DNA of 64,000 nucleotides. Source: Aquilaria yunnanensis (Eukaryota > Streptophyta > Magnoliopsida > Malvales > Thymelaeaceae). Numbering within the stretch: position 1 is the stretch's first letter; every line of letters starts with the position of its first letter. The stretch spans positions 81,098,001 through 81,162,000 of the forward strand of contig CM077597.1 in the NCBI GenBank assembly GCA_039654915.1, read 5' to 3'. Below the pieces are notes generated by a model. It saw nothing but the letters and a program-made list of their open reading frames with translations. It was not told the DNA's origin and ran no database searches. The position numbers and the translations under genes were made by a program. Shown here one piece after another: positions 25,222 to 34,129 of this stretch.

Positions 25222-27966
25222 GAGGTTTAAGGAAAGGTCCTTAGAACCTCTAACGATAGGAAAGGTTCTATCGTTGTAAGATGGACTGAATGATTGATTG
25301 TTTGTTTGAGGTTTAAGGAAAGGTCCTTAGAACCTCTAACGATAGGAAAGGTTCTATCGTTGTAAGATGGACTGAATGATTGATTGTTTGTTTGAGGTTT
25401 AAGGAAAGGTCCTTAGAACCCCTAACGATAGGAAAGGTTCTATCGTTGTAAGATGGACTGAATGATTGATTGTTTGTTTGAGGTTTAAGGAAAGGTCCTT
25501 AGAACCCCTAACGATAGGAAAGGTTCTATCGTTGTAAGATGGACTGAATGATTGATTGTTTGTTTGAGGTTTAAGGAAAGGTCCTTAGAACCCCTAACGA
25601 TAGGAAAGGTTCTATCGTTGTAAGATGGACTGAATGATTGATTGTTTGTTTGAGGTTTAAGGAAAGGTCCTTAGAACCTCTAACGATAGGAAAGGTTCTA
25701 TCGTTGTAAGATGGACTGAATGATTGATTGTTTGTTTGAGGTTAAGGAAAGATCCTTAGAACCTCTAACGATAGGAAAGGTTCTATCGTTGTAAGATGGA
25801 CTGAATGATTGATTGTTTGTTTGAGGTTTAAGGAAAGGTCCTTAGAACCTCTAACGATAGGAAAGGTTCTATCGTTGTAAGATGGACTGAATGATTGATT
25901 GTTTGTTTGAGGTTTAAGGAAAGGTCCTTAGAACCTCTAACGATAGGAAAGGTTCTATCGTTGTAAGATGGACTGAATGATTGATTGTTTGTTTGAGGTT
26001 TAAGGAAAGGTCCTTAGAACCTCTAACGATAGGAAAGGTTCTATCGTTGTAAGATGGACTGAATGATTGATTGTTTGTTTGAGGTTTAAGGAAAGGTCCT
26101 TGGAACCTCTAACGATAGGAAAGGTTCTATCGTTGTAAGATGGACTGAATGATTGATTGTTTGTTTGAGGTTTAAGGAAAGGTCCTTAGAACCTCTAACG
26201 ATAGGAAAGGTTCTATCGTTGTAAGATGGACTGAATGATTGATTGTTTGTTTGAGGTTAAGGAAAGATCCTTAGAACCTCTAACGATAGGAAAGGTTCTA
26301 TCGTTGTAAGATGGACTGAATGATTGATTGTTTGTTTGAGGTTTAAGGAAAGGTCCTTAGAACCTCTAACGATAGGAAAGGTTCTATCGTTGTAAGATGG
26401 ACTGAATGATTGATTGTTTGTTTGAGGTTTAAGGAAAGGTCCTTAGAACCTCTAACGATAGGAAAGGTTCTATCGTTGTAAGATGGACTGAATGATTGAT
26501 TGTTTGTTTGAGGTTTAAGGAAAGGACCTTAGAACCTCTAACGATAGGAAAGGTTCTATCGTTGTAAGATGGACTGAATGATTGATTGTTTGTTTGAGGT
26601 TTAAGGAAAGGTCCTTGGAACCTCTAACGATAGGAAAGGTTCTATCGTTGTAAGATGGACTGAATGATTGATTGTTTGTTTGAGGTTTAAGGAAAGGTCC
26701 TTAGAACCTCTAACGATAGGAAAGGTTCTATCGTTGTAAGATGGACTGAATGATTGATTGTTTGTTTGAGGTTTAAGGAAAGGTCCTTGGAACCTCTAAC
26801 GATAGGAAAGGTTCTATCGTTGTAAGATGGACTGAATGATTGATTGTTTGTTTGAGGTTTAAGGAAAGGTCCTTAGAACCTCTAACGATAGGAAAGGTTC
26901 TATCGTTGTAAGATGGACTGAATGATTGATTGTTTGTTTGAGGTTTAAGGAAAGGTCCTTAGAACCTCTAACGATAGGAAAGGTTCTATCGTTGTAAGAT
27001 GGACTGAATGATTGATTGTTTGTTTGAGGTTTAAGGAAAGGTCCTTAGAACCTCTAACGATAGGAAAGGTTCTATCGTTGTAAGATGGACTGAATGATTG
27101 ATTGTTTGTTTGAGGTTTAAGGAAAGGTCCTTGGAACCTCTAACGATAGGAAAGGTTCTATCGTTGTAAGATGGACTGAATGATTGATTGTTTGTTTGAG
27201 GTTTAAGGAAAGGTCCTTGGAACCTCTAACGATAGGAAAGGTTCTATCGTTGTAAGATGGACTGAATGATTGATTGTTTGTTTGAGGTTTAAGGAAAGAT
27301 CCTTAGAACCTCTAACGATAGGAAAGGTTCTATCGTTGTAAGATGGACTGAATGATTGATTGTTTGTTTGAGGTTTAAGGAAAGATCCTTAGAACCTCTA
27401 ACGATAGGAAAGGTTCTATCGTTGTAAGATGGACTGAATGATTGATTGTTTGTTTGAGGTTTAAGGAAAGGTCCTTAGAACCTCTAACGATAGGAAAGGT
27501 TCTATCGTTGTAAGATGGACTGAATGATTGATTGTTTGTTTGAGGTTTAAGGAAAGGTCCTTGGAACCTCTAACGATAGGAAAGGTTCTATCGTTGTAAG
27601 ATGGACTGAATGATTGATTGTTTGTTTGAGGTTTAAGGAAAGGTCCTTAGAACCTCTAACGATAGGAAAGGTTCTATCGTTGTAAGATGGACTGAATGAT
27701 TGATTGCTTGTTTGAGGTTTAAGGAAAGGTCCTTAGAACCTCTAACGATAGGAAAGGTTCTATCGTTGTAAGATGGACTGAATGATTGATTGCTTGTTTG
27801 AGGTTTAAGGAAAGGTCCTTAGAACCTCTAACGATAGGAAAGGTTCTATCGTTGTAAGATGGACTGAATGATTGATTGTTTGTTTGAGGTTTAAGGAAAG
27901 ATCCTTAGAACCTCTAACGATAGGAAAGGTTCTATCGTTGTAAGATGGACTGAATGATTGATTGTT
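25222..27966. repeat. 86-bp tandem repeat array, about 32 units
   Basis: The unit is 86 bp (first start 25222, next 25308, last 27886; two units are 85 bp). Units differ by only one or a few bases, such as ccttagaacc versus ccttggaacc. Each unit holds two inverted repeats: AACGATAG paired with CTATCGTT around an 8-nt loop, and GAGGTT..AAGG paired with CCTT..AACCTC. The array is in the 3' region, between the LOG-type ORF and the PPT, so it should be in the element transcript. Hypervariable 3' tandem repeats are a known trait of Tat/Ogre elements and can seed satellites. Confidence 0.97.
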
Positions 27967-28195
27967 CTCGAGGCAAAGGTTCCATCCTTAAAACCCCGGA
28001 TTGAAAATTGGTTGTTTTCGAGGCAAAGGTTCCATCCTTAAAACCCCGGATTGATTGATTGATGTCGAGGCAAAGGTTCCATCCTTAAAACCCCGATGAT
28101 GAAAATTGATTGATGTCGAGGCAAAGGTTCCATCCTTAAAACCTCGACGATGAAAATTGATTTTGAGGCTAAGGAGCTTTCCTTAGGAACTCGAG
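27967..28195. repeat. Second short tandem array, about 50-bp units
   Basis: Four to five units start cgaggcaaaggttcc and contain atccttaaaaccccg, at about 27968, 28018, 28065, 28115 and a degenerate one near 28164. Each can fold by pairing CGAGG..AAGG with CCTT..CCTCG. The layout echoes the 86-bp unit (gagg/aagg then cctt/cctc), so the two arrays may share an ancestor. Confidence 0.85.
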
Positions 28196-28708
28196 CGAAA
28201 TTTATATGAAAGCAATTGAAATTGGAATAATTTTCTTCGAAAGTGTGAATTTTCATAATAGGTGAGTGCAAAAATTTAAACTTCGATAAGATGAGTGAAT
28301 CTTGATGATGACAATAACACTGACAAATTATGTAAAGGGAACGGATGTTTGGAATCAATATCCAAGGTTCATCTAATATTTTCTTCAGTAAATATAGATT
28401 CCCTTGTGAGATATGTCATCCAAATAAGGTTAAAGCTTAACTACCCCAAAATGTTATGCCTAGTAGACCTAATAGGATGCGTCTCAAGAGTAATAAAAAT
28501 TACTCTTTACTCAGCCATTCCAACCTAAAGGCATTGTCCCATGGTTTTAATATCAGCATGGACGAAACTATCTTATAAGAAAAGAAATTCCTTGAAAAGA
28601 AAAACTGAAACGCGAAAGAAAATGCTGATAATAAAACTAAAGGACAAGAAAAACGGATCAGATCGCTTCTTTCTTCCACAATACTTCAACAGGGTGAGTA
28701 GAGGACCA
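28196..28708. other. Spacer downstream of the LOG-type ORF
   Basis: About 0.5 kb of AT-rich sequence between the LOG-type stop codon and the repeat arrays. It is probably the 3' untranslated part of LOG-type transcripts (minus strand). A 106-codon minus-strand frame at 28038-28358 runs into the repeats and has no recognisable features. Confidence 0.5.
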
Positions 28709-29338
28709 TTATGGGAGTGAACTGGTCGGGAAAGACTGTCGTGTCCAGTCTATCTGAATCATTGCTGGATCTGGTTCAGGAACAAAAGCTTGTATTTTAT
28801 CTAGCAATTCTTCAGCAGTTGTTGCGGATATTATGATTCGCCGTGCCACTCTTGATATGAAATTCTTCTGCATAGCATAATCCATAAAAGCTATCAGACC
28901 TGTAAAGAAATTGTTAACATTTAAAAGCCCAATGGGTTTCTTATGCAAATTAAGTTGGGCCATGGAAGCAATTTGAAAGACTTCTCCCAACGTGCCAAAA
29001 CCACCTGGTAGAGCGATAAAAGCATCAGCATTTAAAAGCATTTGTAACACACGCTCTTGCAAATTTTTAACCACTAATTCTTCTCCAATCGTACCCCCAG
29101 AAACAAATTTCAAAGGTCCAGGGATGATGCCCAAAACTTGACTTCCTCCTAAAGATGCTGCTGATGCTACACCTCCCATTAATCCGACACTACCTCCTCC
29201 ATAAACTAAATGTATTTTTCGCTCAGCTAATACTCTACCCAAATGGTTGGCTGCCTTTAAATACTCTTCATCTTTTCCAGGAAAAGCCCCAGAAAATACA
29301 CAAATACTTCGGGATTTACGAGTTGGGGTTTTCTCCAT
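28709..29338 (-). CDS. LOG-type cytokinin riboside 5'-monophosphate phosphoribohydrolase, element cargo
   Basis: An intact ORF of 209 codons from ATG 29336-29338. A 29-codon upstream extension is open, but the family starts near this Met. LOG enzymes release active cytokinin base from the nucleotide in the cytosol. Seen: YGGGSVGLMG near residues 46-55, a conserved Arg in the ERVLQM segment, the catalytic/phosphate-binding PGGFGTLGE motif, and KPIGLLNVNNFF. The Arg and the terminal Glu of PGGxGTxxE are kept; the Glu preceding that terminal Glu is Gly here. Length is normal for the family. Plant LOG genes normally have several introns, so the single uninterrupted frame suggests capture of an mRNA. 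It reads in the same sense as pol, with a TATA box about 35 bp upstream. Confidence 0.88.
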   Translation of the reverse strand: MEKTPTRKSRSICVFSGAFPGKDEEYLKAANHLGRVLAERKIHLVYGGGSVGLMGGVASAASLGGSQVLGIIPGPLKFVSGGTIGEELVVKNLQERVLQMLLNADAFIALPGGFGTLGEVFQIASMAQLNLHKKPIGLLNVNNFFTGLIAFMDYAMQKNFISRVARRIIISATTAEELLDKIQAFVPEPDPAMIQIDWTRQSFPTSSLP

Positions 29339-29368
29339 TCCTATCCTTATCCTTGTGAGAAAAGAGGA

Positions 29369-29380
29369 TATATTTATAGA
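29369..29380 (-). promoter_or_regulatory. TATA-like element upstream of the LOG-type ORF
   Basis: Minus-strand TCTATAAATATA, about 30-40 bp before the LOG-type ATG. The next 60 bp upstream align with the sequence around the TATA boxes of the small cargo ORFs (shared ttatag.gatgaa and gtacattattg blocks). Confidence 0.6.
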
Positions 29381-29429
29381 GATGAAGAGATAAGGCAATA
29401 ATTTTATTTTCAAGAGTGGATACATTATT

Positions 29430-29890
29430 GCCAGCTATACACAGTAGTCACGAGTATGACTCTGGTCAGGTATGGGTACACTATCGTTAAAAGAGGAGGA
29501 AAATTTTCAAAATAGCTGCTAGCATGTACAGTAGTCACTACTGTAGCTTACGTCAGGAGTAGGTATGTGATTGTTGGAAGGGAAGGAAAATTTCAAAAGT
29601 GGCAGCTATATACAGTAGTCCGTGTCAGGAGTGGGTACATTATTGCCAAAGGGGAGGAAAATTTCAAAAGCGACAGCTAGCACGTACAGTAATCGTAACT
29701 ATGGCTCATGTCAGGAGTGGATACATTATCGCTGAAAGGGGAGGAAAATTTCAAAAGCGACAGCTAGTACGTACAGTAATCGTGACTTTGGTTCACGTCA
29801 GGAGTGGATACATTATTACCAAAAGGGGAGGAAAATTTCAAAAGCGACAACTAGCACGTACAGTAATCGTGACTTTGATCCTCGTCTTCC
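29430..29890. repeat. About 87-bp tandem repeat (5-6 units) between cargo genes
   Basis: Units contain tacagtaatcgtgact, gtcaggagtggatacatta and ggaggaaaatttcaaaag. The motifs also occur once upstream of each small ORF (for example gtacattattg, gacagctta and tacagcaatcatgact at 30570-30640). The array therefore looks like an amplified cargo spacer/promoter. The plus-strand frame 29599-29910 is only the repeat read through. Confidence 0.85.
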
Positions 29891-29925
29891 ACTGGCTTTG
29901 CGTCCAGTAATGGCTTCAATGCTTT

Positions 29926-30489
29926 CTATGAATCGGTGATTTGCATCTCATCTAGCTTTCTCACAAACTGGCAAACAGGGTCGTTTAGGGTCAGATTCCC
30001 AAGACTGTAACGATCTCGTTCTTTTTGGAAAATTATCCATAATCCAACAACCTCAAATTGCACTATTCCACAAGAATGCGCTTCAAGAACCTCTCGAATA
30101 TCTTCTAGAGATTCCTTACGCAAGCCATTCTTAATGAATCTTATTCTATCATTACGATTTCTGGTGATCACTCCTGGAGCACGACATTTATTGCCGCAAA
30201 TCCACCATCCACAATTATGACAAACGCCTAGCCTCTTTGCTCTTCTTTTTTTGGCATAAGCGCTTTTACCAAAGCCGGGCATACGGGGAAAGAACGCTTC
30301 GGGAACTTCACCAGCTGAACGAACCTTAGCTTCAATTAGCCACCGCACATTATCAGGAATGCCTTTGTGCATAAATACTCTGAATCGTTCACATCTAGCT
30401 TGATAAATCTTTTTAAGAACATTTATTGGGAAGGAAGGAAAATACTTTCGTAGGGCGGAAAGAGAAGACTCCATTGATGAAGGAGGCAA
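29926..30489 (-). CDS. Cargo ORF A: basic/four-Cys small protein, viral NABP-like
   Basis: Intact, 187 codons; the most promoter-distal of four tandem paralogs. A conserved N-terminal helix-rich region includes LRKYFPSFPINVLKKIYQ. A basic run, GKSAYAKKRRAKRLGV (about residues 73-88), is followed directly by CHNCGWWICGNKC, giving CX2CX4CX3C, and then a conserved FIKNGLRKESL. A Lys/Arg run followed by a Cys cluster and this arrangement resemble the cysteine-rich nucleic-acid-binding proteins of carla-like (Betaflexiviridae) plant viruses, which bind RNA and in some viruses suppress silencing. Function here is inferred. The N-terminus has a five-residue extension (MPPSS) before the Met shared with paralogs. 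Confidence 0.7.
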   Translation of the reverse strand: MPPSSMESSLSALRKYFPSFPINVLKKIYQARCERFRVFMHKGIPDNVRWLIEAKVRSAGEVPEAFFPRMPGFGKSAYAKKRRAKRLGVCHNCGWWICGNKCRAPGVITRNRNDRIRFIKNGLRKESLEDIREVLEAHSCGIVQFEVVGLWIIFQKERDRYSLGNLTLNDPVCQFVRKLDEMQITDS

Positions 30490-30532
30490 AGAAAGAAATT
30501 AGTGATTGTAGGAAACGAACATAACTAACACA

Positions 30533-30541
30533 TATTTATAG
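30533..30541 (-). promoter_or_regulatory. TATA-like element upstream of ORF A
   Basis: Minus-strand CTATAAATA about 45 bp before ORF A, in the spacer after the ORF B stop. Its surroundings match the modules upstream of ORFs B and C and of the LOG-type ORF. Confidence 0.6.
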
Positions 30542-30690
30542 TGACGAAAGGGATAATGCGTTTATTACACTTACAGAAGCAAGTACATTATTGTCAAAAG
30601 AAAAGACAAATGACAGCTTATATGTACAGCAATCATGACTGTGGCTCTCATCTTCCACTGATTTATGTCTAGTAACGGCTTCAATGCCTT

Positions 30691-31239
30691 CTATAAGTCG
30701 GGGATTTGCTTCCCATCCAGTTTTCTCACAAACTGGCAAACAGGGTCATTAAAAGTTAGATTTCCAAGACTGTAACGATCCTGTTCTTTACGGAAAGTCC
30801 ACCATAAATCCATAATTTCCCATTGCACTATTTCACAAGAATGTGTTTCAAAAGTTAATAGGATATCATCCAAAGATTCCTTACGCAGGCCATTCTTGAT
30901 GAATTTTCTTTTATCTTCATGATTTCTGGAGATGTATCCTAAAAAGCGACATTTAGTATTACAATTCCATCGTCCACATTTATGACAGACACCAAGCCTC
31001 TTTGCTCTTCGCTTTTTGGCATAAGCGCTTTTACCAAAGCCGGGCATACGGGGAAAGAACGCTTCTGGAACTTCACCAGCTGAACGAACCTTAGCTTCAA
31101 TTAGCCACCGCACATTGTCAGGAATGCCTTTGTGCATAAAGACTCTAATCCTTTCACATCTAGCTTGGTAAATCATTTTAAGAACATTTATTGGGATGGA
31201 AGGAAAGTATTTTCGCATGGCGGAAAGAGTAGAATCCAT
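30691..31239 (-). CDS. Cargo ORF B: basic/four-Cys small protein, viral NABP-like
   Basis: Intact, 182 codons, starting at the Met shared by all paralogs. It has the same layout as ORF A: an N-terminal LRKYFPSIPINVLKMIYQ-type block, the basic run AYAKKRRAKRLGV, then CHKCGRWNCNTKC, FIKNGLRKESL and a C-terminal NDPVCQFVRKLDGKQ. Its central part (about 31000-31140) is almost identical in DNA to ORF A, but the flanking parts differ, suggesting gene conversion or recent duplication. Nearest-neighbour spacing is 750-800 bp across the array, all on the minus strand like pol. Confidence 0.7.
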   Translation of the reverse strand: MDSTLSAMRKYFPSIPINVLKMIYQARCERIRVFMHKGIPDNVRWLIEAKVRSAGEVPEAFFPRMPGFGKSAYAKKRRAKRLGVCHKCGRWNCNTKCRFLGYISRNHEDKRKFIKNGLRKESLDDILLTFETHSCEIVQWEIMDLWWTFRKEQDRYSLGNLTFNDPVCQFVRKLDGKQIPDL

Positions 31240-31343
31240 TGATAAAAGAAGAATTTGAGAGAAGAGATGAAGAAATCAGTTATTGTAGGAAACTGAGAGT
31301 CAGAGAGTATTGCATCCGCTACTTAACCGGAAAGAAGAACACG

Positions 31344-31353
31344 CATTTATAGC
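31344..31353 (-). promoter_or_regulatory. TATA-like element upstream of ORF B
   Basis: Minus-strand GCTATAAATG about 105 bp before the ORF B start, in the repeated spacer module. Confidence 0.55.
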
Positions 31354-31494
31354 GATGAAAGGATAACGTGTTAATTACGCTTACAGGAACAAGTATATTA
31401 AAAGAAAAGACAAATGACAGCTTATATGTACAGGAATCATGACCGTGGCTCTCATCTTCCCCTGATTTATGTCCAGTAATGGCTTCAATGCCAT

Positions 31495-32043
31495 CTATAA
31501 GTCGGGGATTTGCTTCCCATCCAGTTTTCTTACAAACTGACAAACAGGATCGTTTAAAGTCACATTCTCAAGACTGTAACGGTTTCGTTCTTTATGGTAA
31601 GTCCTCCATAAACTGATAATTTCACCTTGCACTTTTCCACAAGAATGCGTTTCAAGAGTCTCTCGGATATCTTCCAGAGATTCCTTACGCAGGCCATTCT
31701 TAATGAATTTTCTTTTATCTTCACGATTTATGGAGATGTATCCTAAAGAGCGACATTTAGTAATACAATTCCATCGCCCACATTTATAACACACGCCTAG
31801 TCTCTTTGCTCTTCGCCTTTTGGCATAACGGCTTTTACCTAAACCGGGCATGCGGGGCATAAATGCATCTGGAACTTCACCCGCCAGACGGACCTTAGCT
31901 TCAATTATCCACTGCACATTATCGGGAATGCCTTTGCGTGTAAAAACTCTGATTCTTTCACATCTAGCAAGGTAGATCTTTTTAAGGACTTTTATTGGAA
32001 AGGAAGGAAAGTATTTTCGCAGTGCAGAAAGAGTAGAATCCAT
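31495..32043 (-). CDS. Cargo ORF C: basic/four-Cys small protein, viral NABP-like
   Basis: Intact, 182 codons. It differs from B at many residues but keeps every core feature: LRKYFPSFPIKVLKKIY, the basic run RYAKRRRAKRLGV, CYKCGRWNCITKC, FIKNGLRKESLEDI and NDPVCQFVRKLDGKQ. The frame has stayed open despite divergence, which suggests selection for a protein product. The spacer downstream (about 250 bp) carries the ORF B promoter-like module. Confidence 0.7.
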   Translation of the reverse strand: MDSTLSALRKYFPSFPIKVLKKIYLARCERIRVFTRKGIPDNVQWIIEAKVRLAGEVPDAFMPRMPGLGKSRYAKRRRAKRLGVCYKCGRWNCITKCRSLGYISINREDKRKFIKNGLRKESLEDIRETLETHSCGKVQGEIISLWRTYHKERNRYSLENVTLNDPVCQFVRKLDGKQIPDL

Positions 32044-32122
32044 TGATGAGAGAAGAATTTGAGAGAAGAGGGAAATGAATCAGTTATTGAAGGAAACTTA
32101 GATAACCGACTGGAAGAACATG

Positions 32123-32132
32123 CATTTATAGC
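32123..32132 (-). promoter_or_regulatory. TATA-like element upstream of ORF C
   Basis: Minus-strand GCTATAAATG about 80 bp before the ORF C start, in the same spacer context as for ORF B. Confidence 0.55.
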
Positions 32133-32289
32133 GATGAAATGGATAACGTGTCGATTACACTTACGGGAGCAAATACATTATTAAAAGAAAAATGGAAAAT
32201 TTTAAATATGATAAATTGTATGTACAGCGATTGTGACTGTGGCTCACATCTCCCACTGGTTTTACGTCCAGTAACGGGATTAATGGCTT

Positions 32290-32838
32290 CTATGAGTCGA
32301 GGATTTGCTTCCCATCCAGTTTTCTTACAAGCTGACAAATAGGGTCGTTTAATGTCAGATTCCCGGGACTGTATCGTTCTCGTTCTTCATGAAAAATGCT
32401 CCATAAATCGAGAAGTTCACGTTGCACAGATCCACAAGAATGCGTCTCAAGAGTCAATTGGAGATCATCCAATGAGTCCTTACTCAGGCCATTCTTAATG
32501 AATCGTATTTTATCTTCTCGATTATCAGAGATCATCCCTAAAGAACGACATTTAGTATTACAGGTCCAGCGTCCGCATTTATGACAAACGCCTAGTCTCC
32601 TCGCTCTTCGTTTTTTGGCATAAGAGCTTTTGCCTACACCAGGCATGTGAGACACAAATGCCTCTGGGATTTCACCTGCCAGACGAACCTTAGCTTCAAT
32701 TAACCACCGCACATCTTCAGGGATTCCTTTATGCATCAGAGCTCTTAATCGTTCACAGCGAACTTGGTAGATCTTTTTGAGGATGTTCATTGGGAGAGAA
32801 GGAAAATATTTTCGCAAGGCAGAAAAAGTAGGATCCAT
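32290..32838 (-). CDS. Cargo ORF D: basic/four-Cys small protein, viral NABP-like
   Basis: Intact, 182 codons, the copy nearest to integrase and the most diverged of the four. It keeps LRKYFPSLPMNILKKIYQ, a basic run (SYAKKRRARRLGV), CHKCGRWTCNTKC and FIKNGLSKDSLDDL. The region upstream aligns with the ORF B leader, but the TATA site has changed to a weaker aaaataaag-type sequence. D may therefore depend on read-through from the LTR promoter. As with the others, the viral-protein resemblance rests on motif order and needs a profile search. Confidence 0.68.
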   Translation of the reverse strand: MDPTFSALRKYFPSLPMNILKKIYQVRCERLRALMHKGIPEDVRWLIEAKVRLAGEIPEAFVSHMPGVGKSSYAKKRRARRLGVCHKCGRWTCNTKCRSLGMISDNREDKIRFIKNGLSKDSLDDLQLTLETHSCGSVQRELLDLWSIFHEERERYSPGNLTLNDPICQLVRKLDGKQILDS

Positions 32839-34129
32839 TTTCTAGGAGAAAGTAAAAGAAAGGAGGGAGGAAATGATCAGTTATTATGGGCAACTGAGAG
32901 AACCGACTTGAGAGTCACGGAGTACCGTATCCGCCGCTTAACCGGAAAAGTGAATCCTACTTTATTTTGATGTGATAGATATTCCATCCAGCTGACGTCG
33001 ATTCAGTCCTTGATTATTGAATCCATTGTCCGCTTTTGACGAATTTTCAACGACAATATTTCTTGATGTCTGCCTTATCTTTGACGATAGCTATCACTCA
33101 TCCTGGATGCTGCTAAGCTGGCATCAATTCTGTTCTTTTAGGTGTAGCCTCAATTGCCAGGCTTTTGACGATATTGTATGCTTTATCCTTGGATTCCTGA
33201 TGGGGCTGGGTCCAGCGTATTAGCTATGCGTCCAATTAGTAAGAGCTGATGTCATTAAGATCTCAGCTTATACTGCTGCAATCATGCTGCGGACATGCTT
33301 TTCATTTGATCCCTGTTATGTAAAAGCCATGCATGCATGATGTGAAATGCATGAATGCAAGGCATGTGTAACTGATGTTTTTTTTTTTTTAATCTAGCTC
33401 TTCATGTCTTTGCTTTACTTTACTGGATCTTCTTTGTGATTTCCTTCTCGGACTATTATTGAATCTCTTTATGCTTTCCAGCTGTTGTCCATTGTCTCAA
33501 AAGCCCAACTCTGTTCAAAAATCCTCTTTCCTTGCCTTATTTTTGAATTTTGACCTCAATTTTCTTTAATGCCCGCCTCATATTTTATGCTTCTCTGGAT
33601 AATTGTCCCTGTTGAAATATTCGTGAGCATGATTCTTTCCTGCTGACATAGACATGTTAAGACTTCTGAAATGATCATTCAGGCTACCACCAAGGCTATC
33701 TCCCAAAGATTTGTTACTCCTTCTTCTTTGTTAGCCTATGTTCTGTGCTGCTCGCAAAGCAGGACCTCAATCTTACCTGTTTTAATTCACAAAGCTTATC
33801 AAAGTAATCTACGGTCTTTGTTTTTTTCTAAGTTTTAATTATTACTATTCTTCCTTCAAAAGTCACAATTTATTGCACACTTAAGGCTAGTAGGAATGTG
33901 AGATTTGAAGGAAAAGAACTGGATAGAAGCGACTTTAGCATTTTGAACGTGAGAATCTAAGGTAAGTTAAAGAGAATTGGCTTTTATTTATGGGTAAAAG
34001 AATATGAAAATCTTGGGTACAGATAGATAATGAAAGTGTAAGGGAAGAAAGCTCTCTTTGACAACTTTGATCAAATAAACTTTGGTAACCCTGTATCCAC
34101 TTCTCCCCTTCTGTTCGAAAATTTCTTCA
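32839..34129. other. Spacer between integrase and the cargo array
   Basis: About 1.3 kb without a credible gene. About 33130-33720 is homologous, in inverse orientation, to 63390-64000 of the second Ogre-type element, so this spacer belongs to the family and predates the insertion. It includes catgcatgcatga-type repeats near 33350. Confidence 0.6.

Noticed and set aside
25222..27966. CRISPR-like regular array
   Set aside because: The units are contiguous 86-bp repeats without unique spacers, inside a plant retrotransposon.
28709..29425. LOG-type ORF as an ordinary resident host gene
   Set aside because: It lies inside the element boundaries (between integrase and the PPT), has no introns, reads in element sense and shares its upstream module with other cargo ORFs.
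29599..29910. 103-codon plus-strand frame with internal repeats
   Set aside because: It is read-through of the 87-bp tandem spacer repeat, antisense to the cargo genes.
30536..30739. Short conserved frames overlapping the 3' ends of the cargo ORFs (30536-30739, 31319-31543, 32126-32338)
   Set aside because: They overlap the ORF ends in another frame and owe their similarity to the duplicated spacers.
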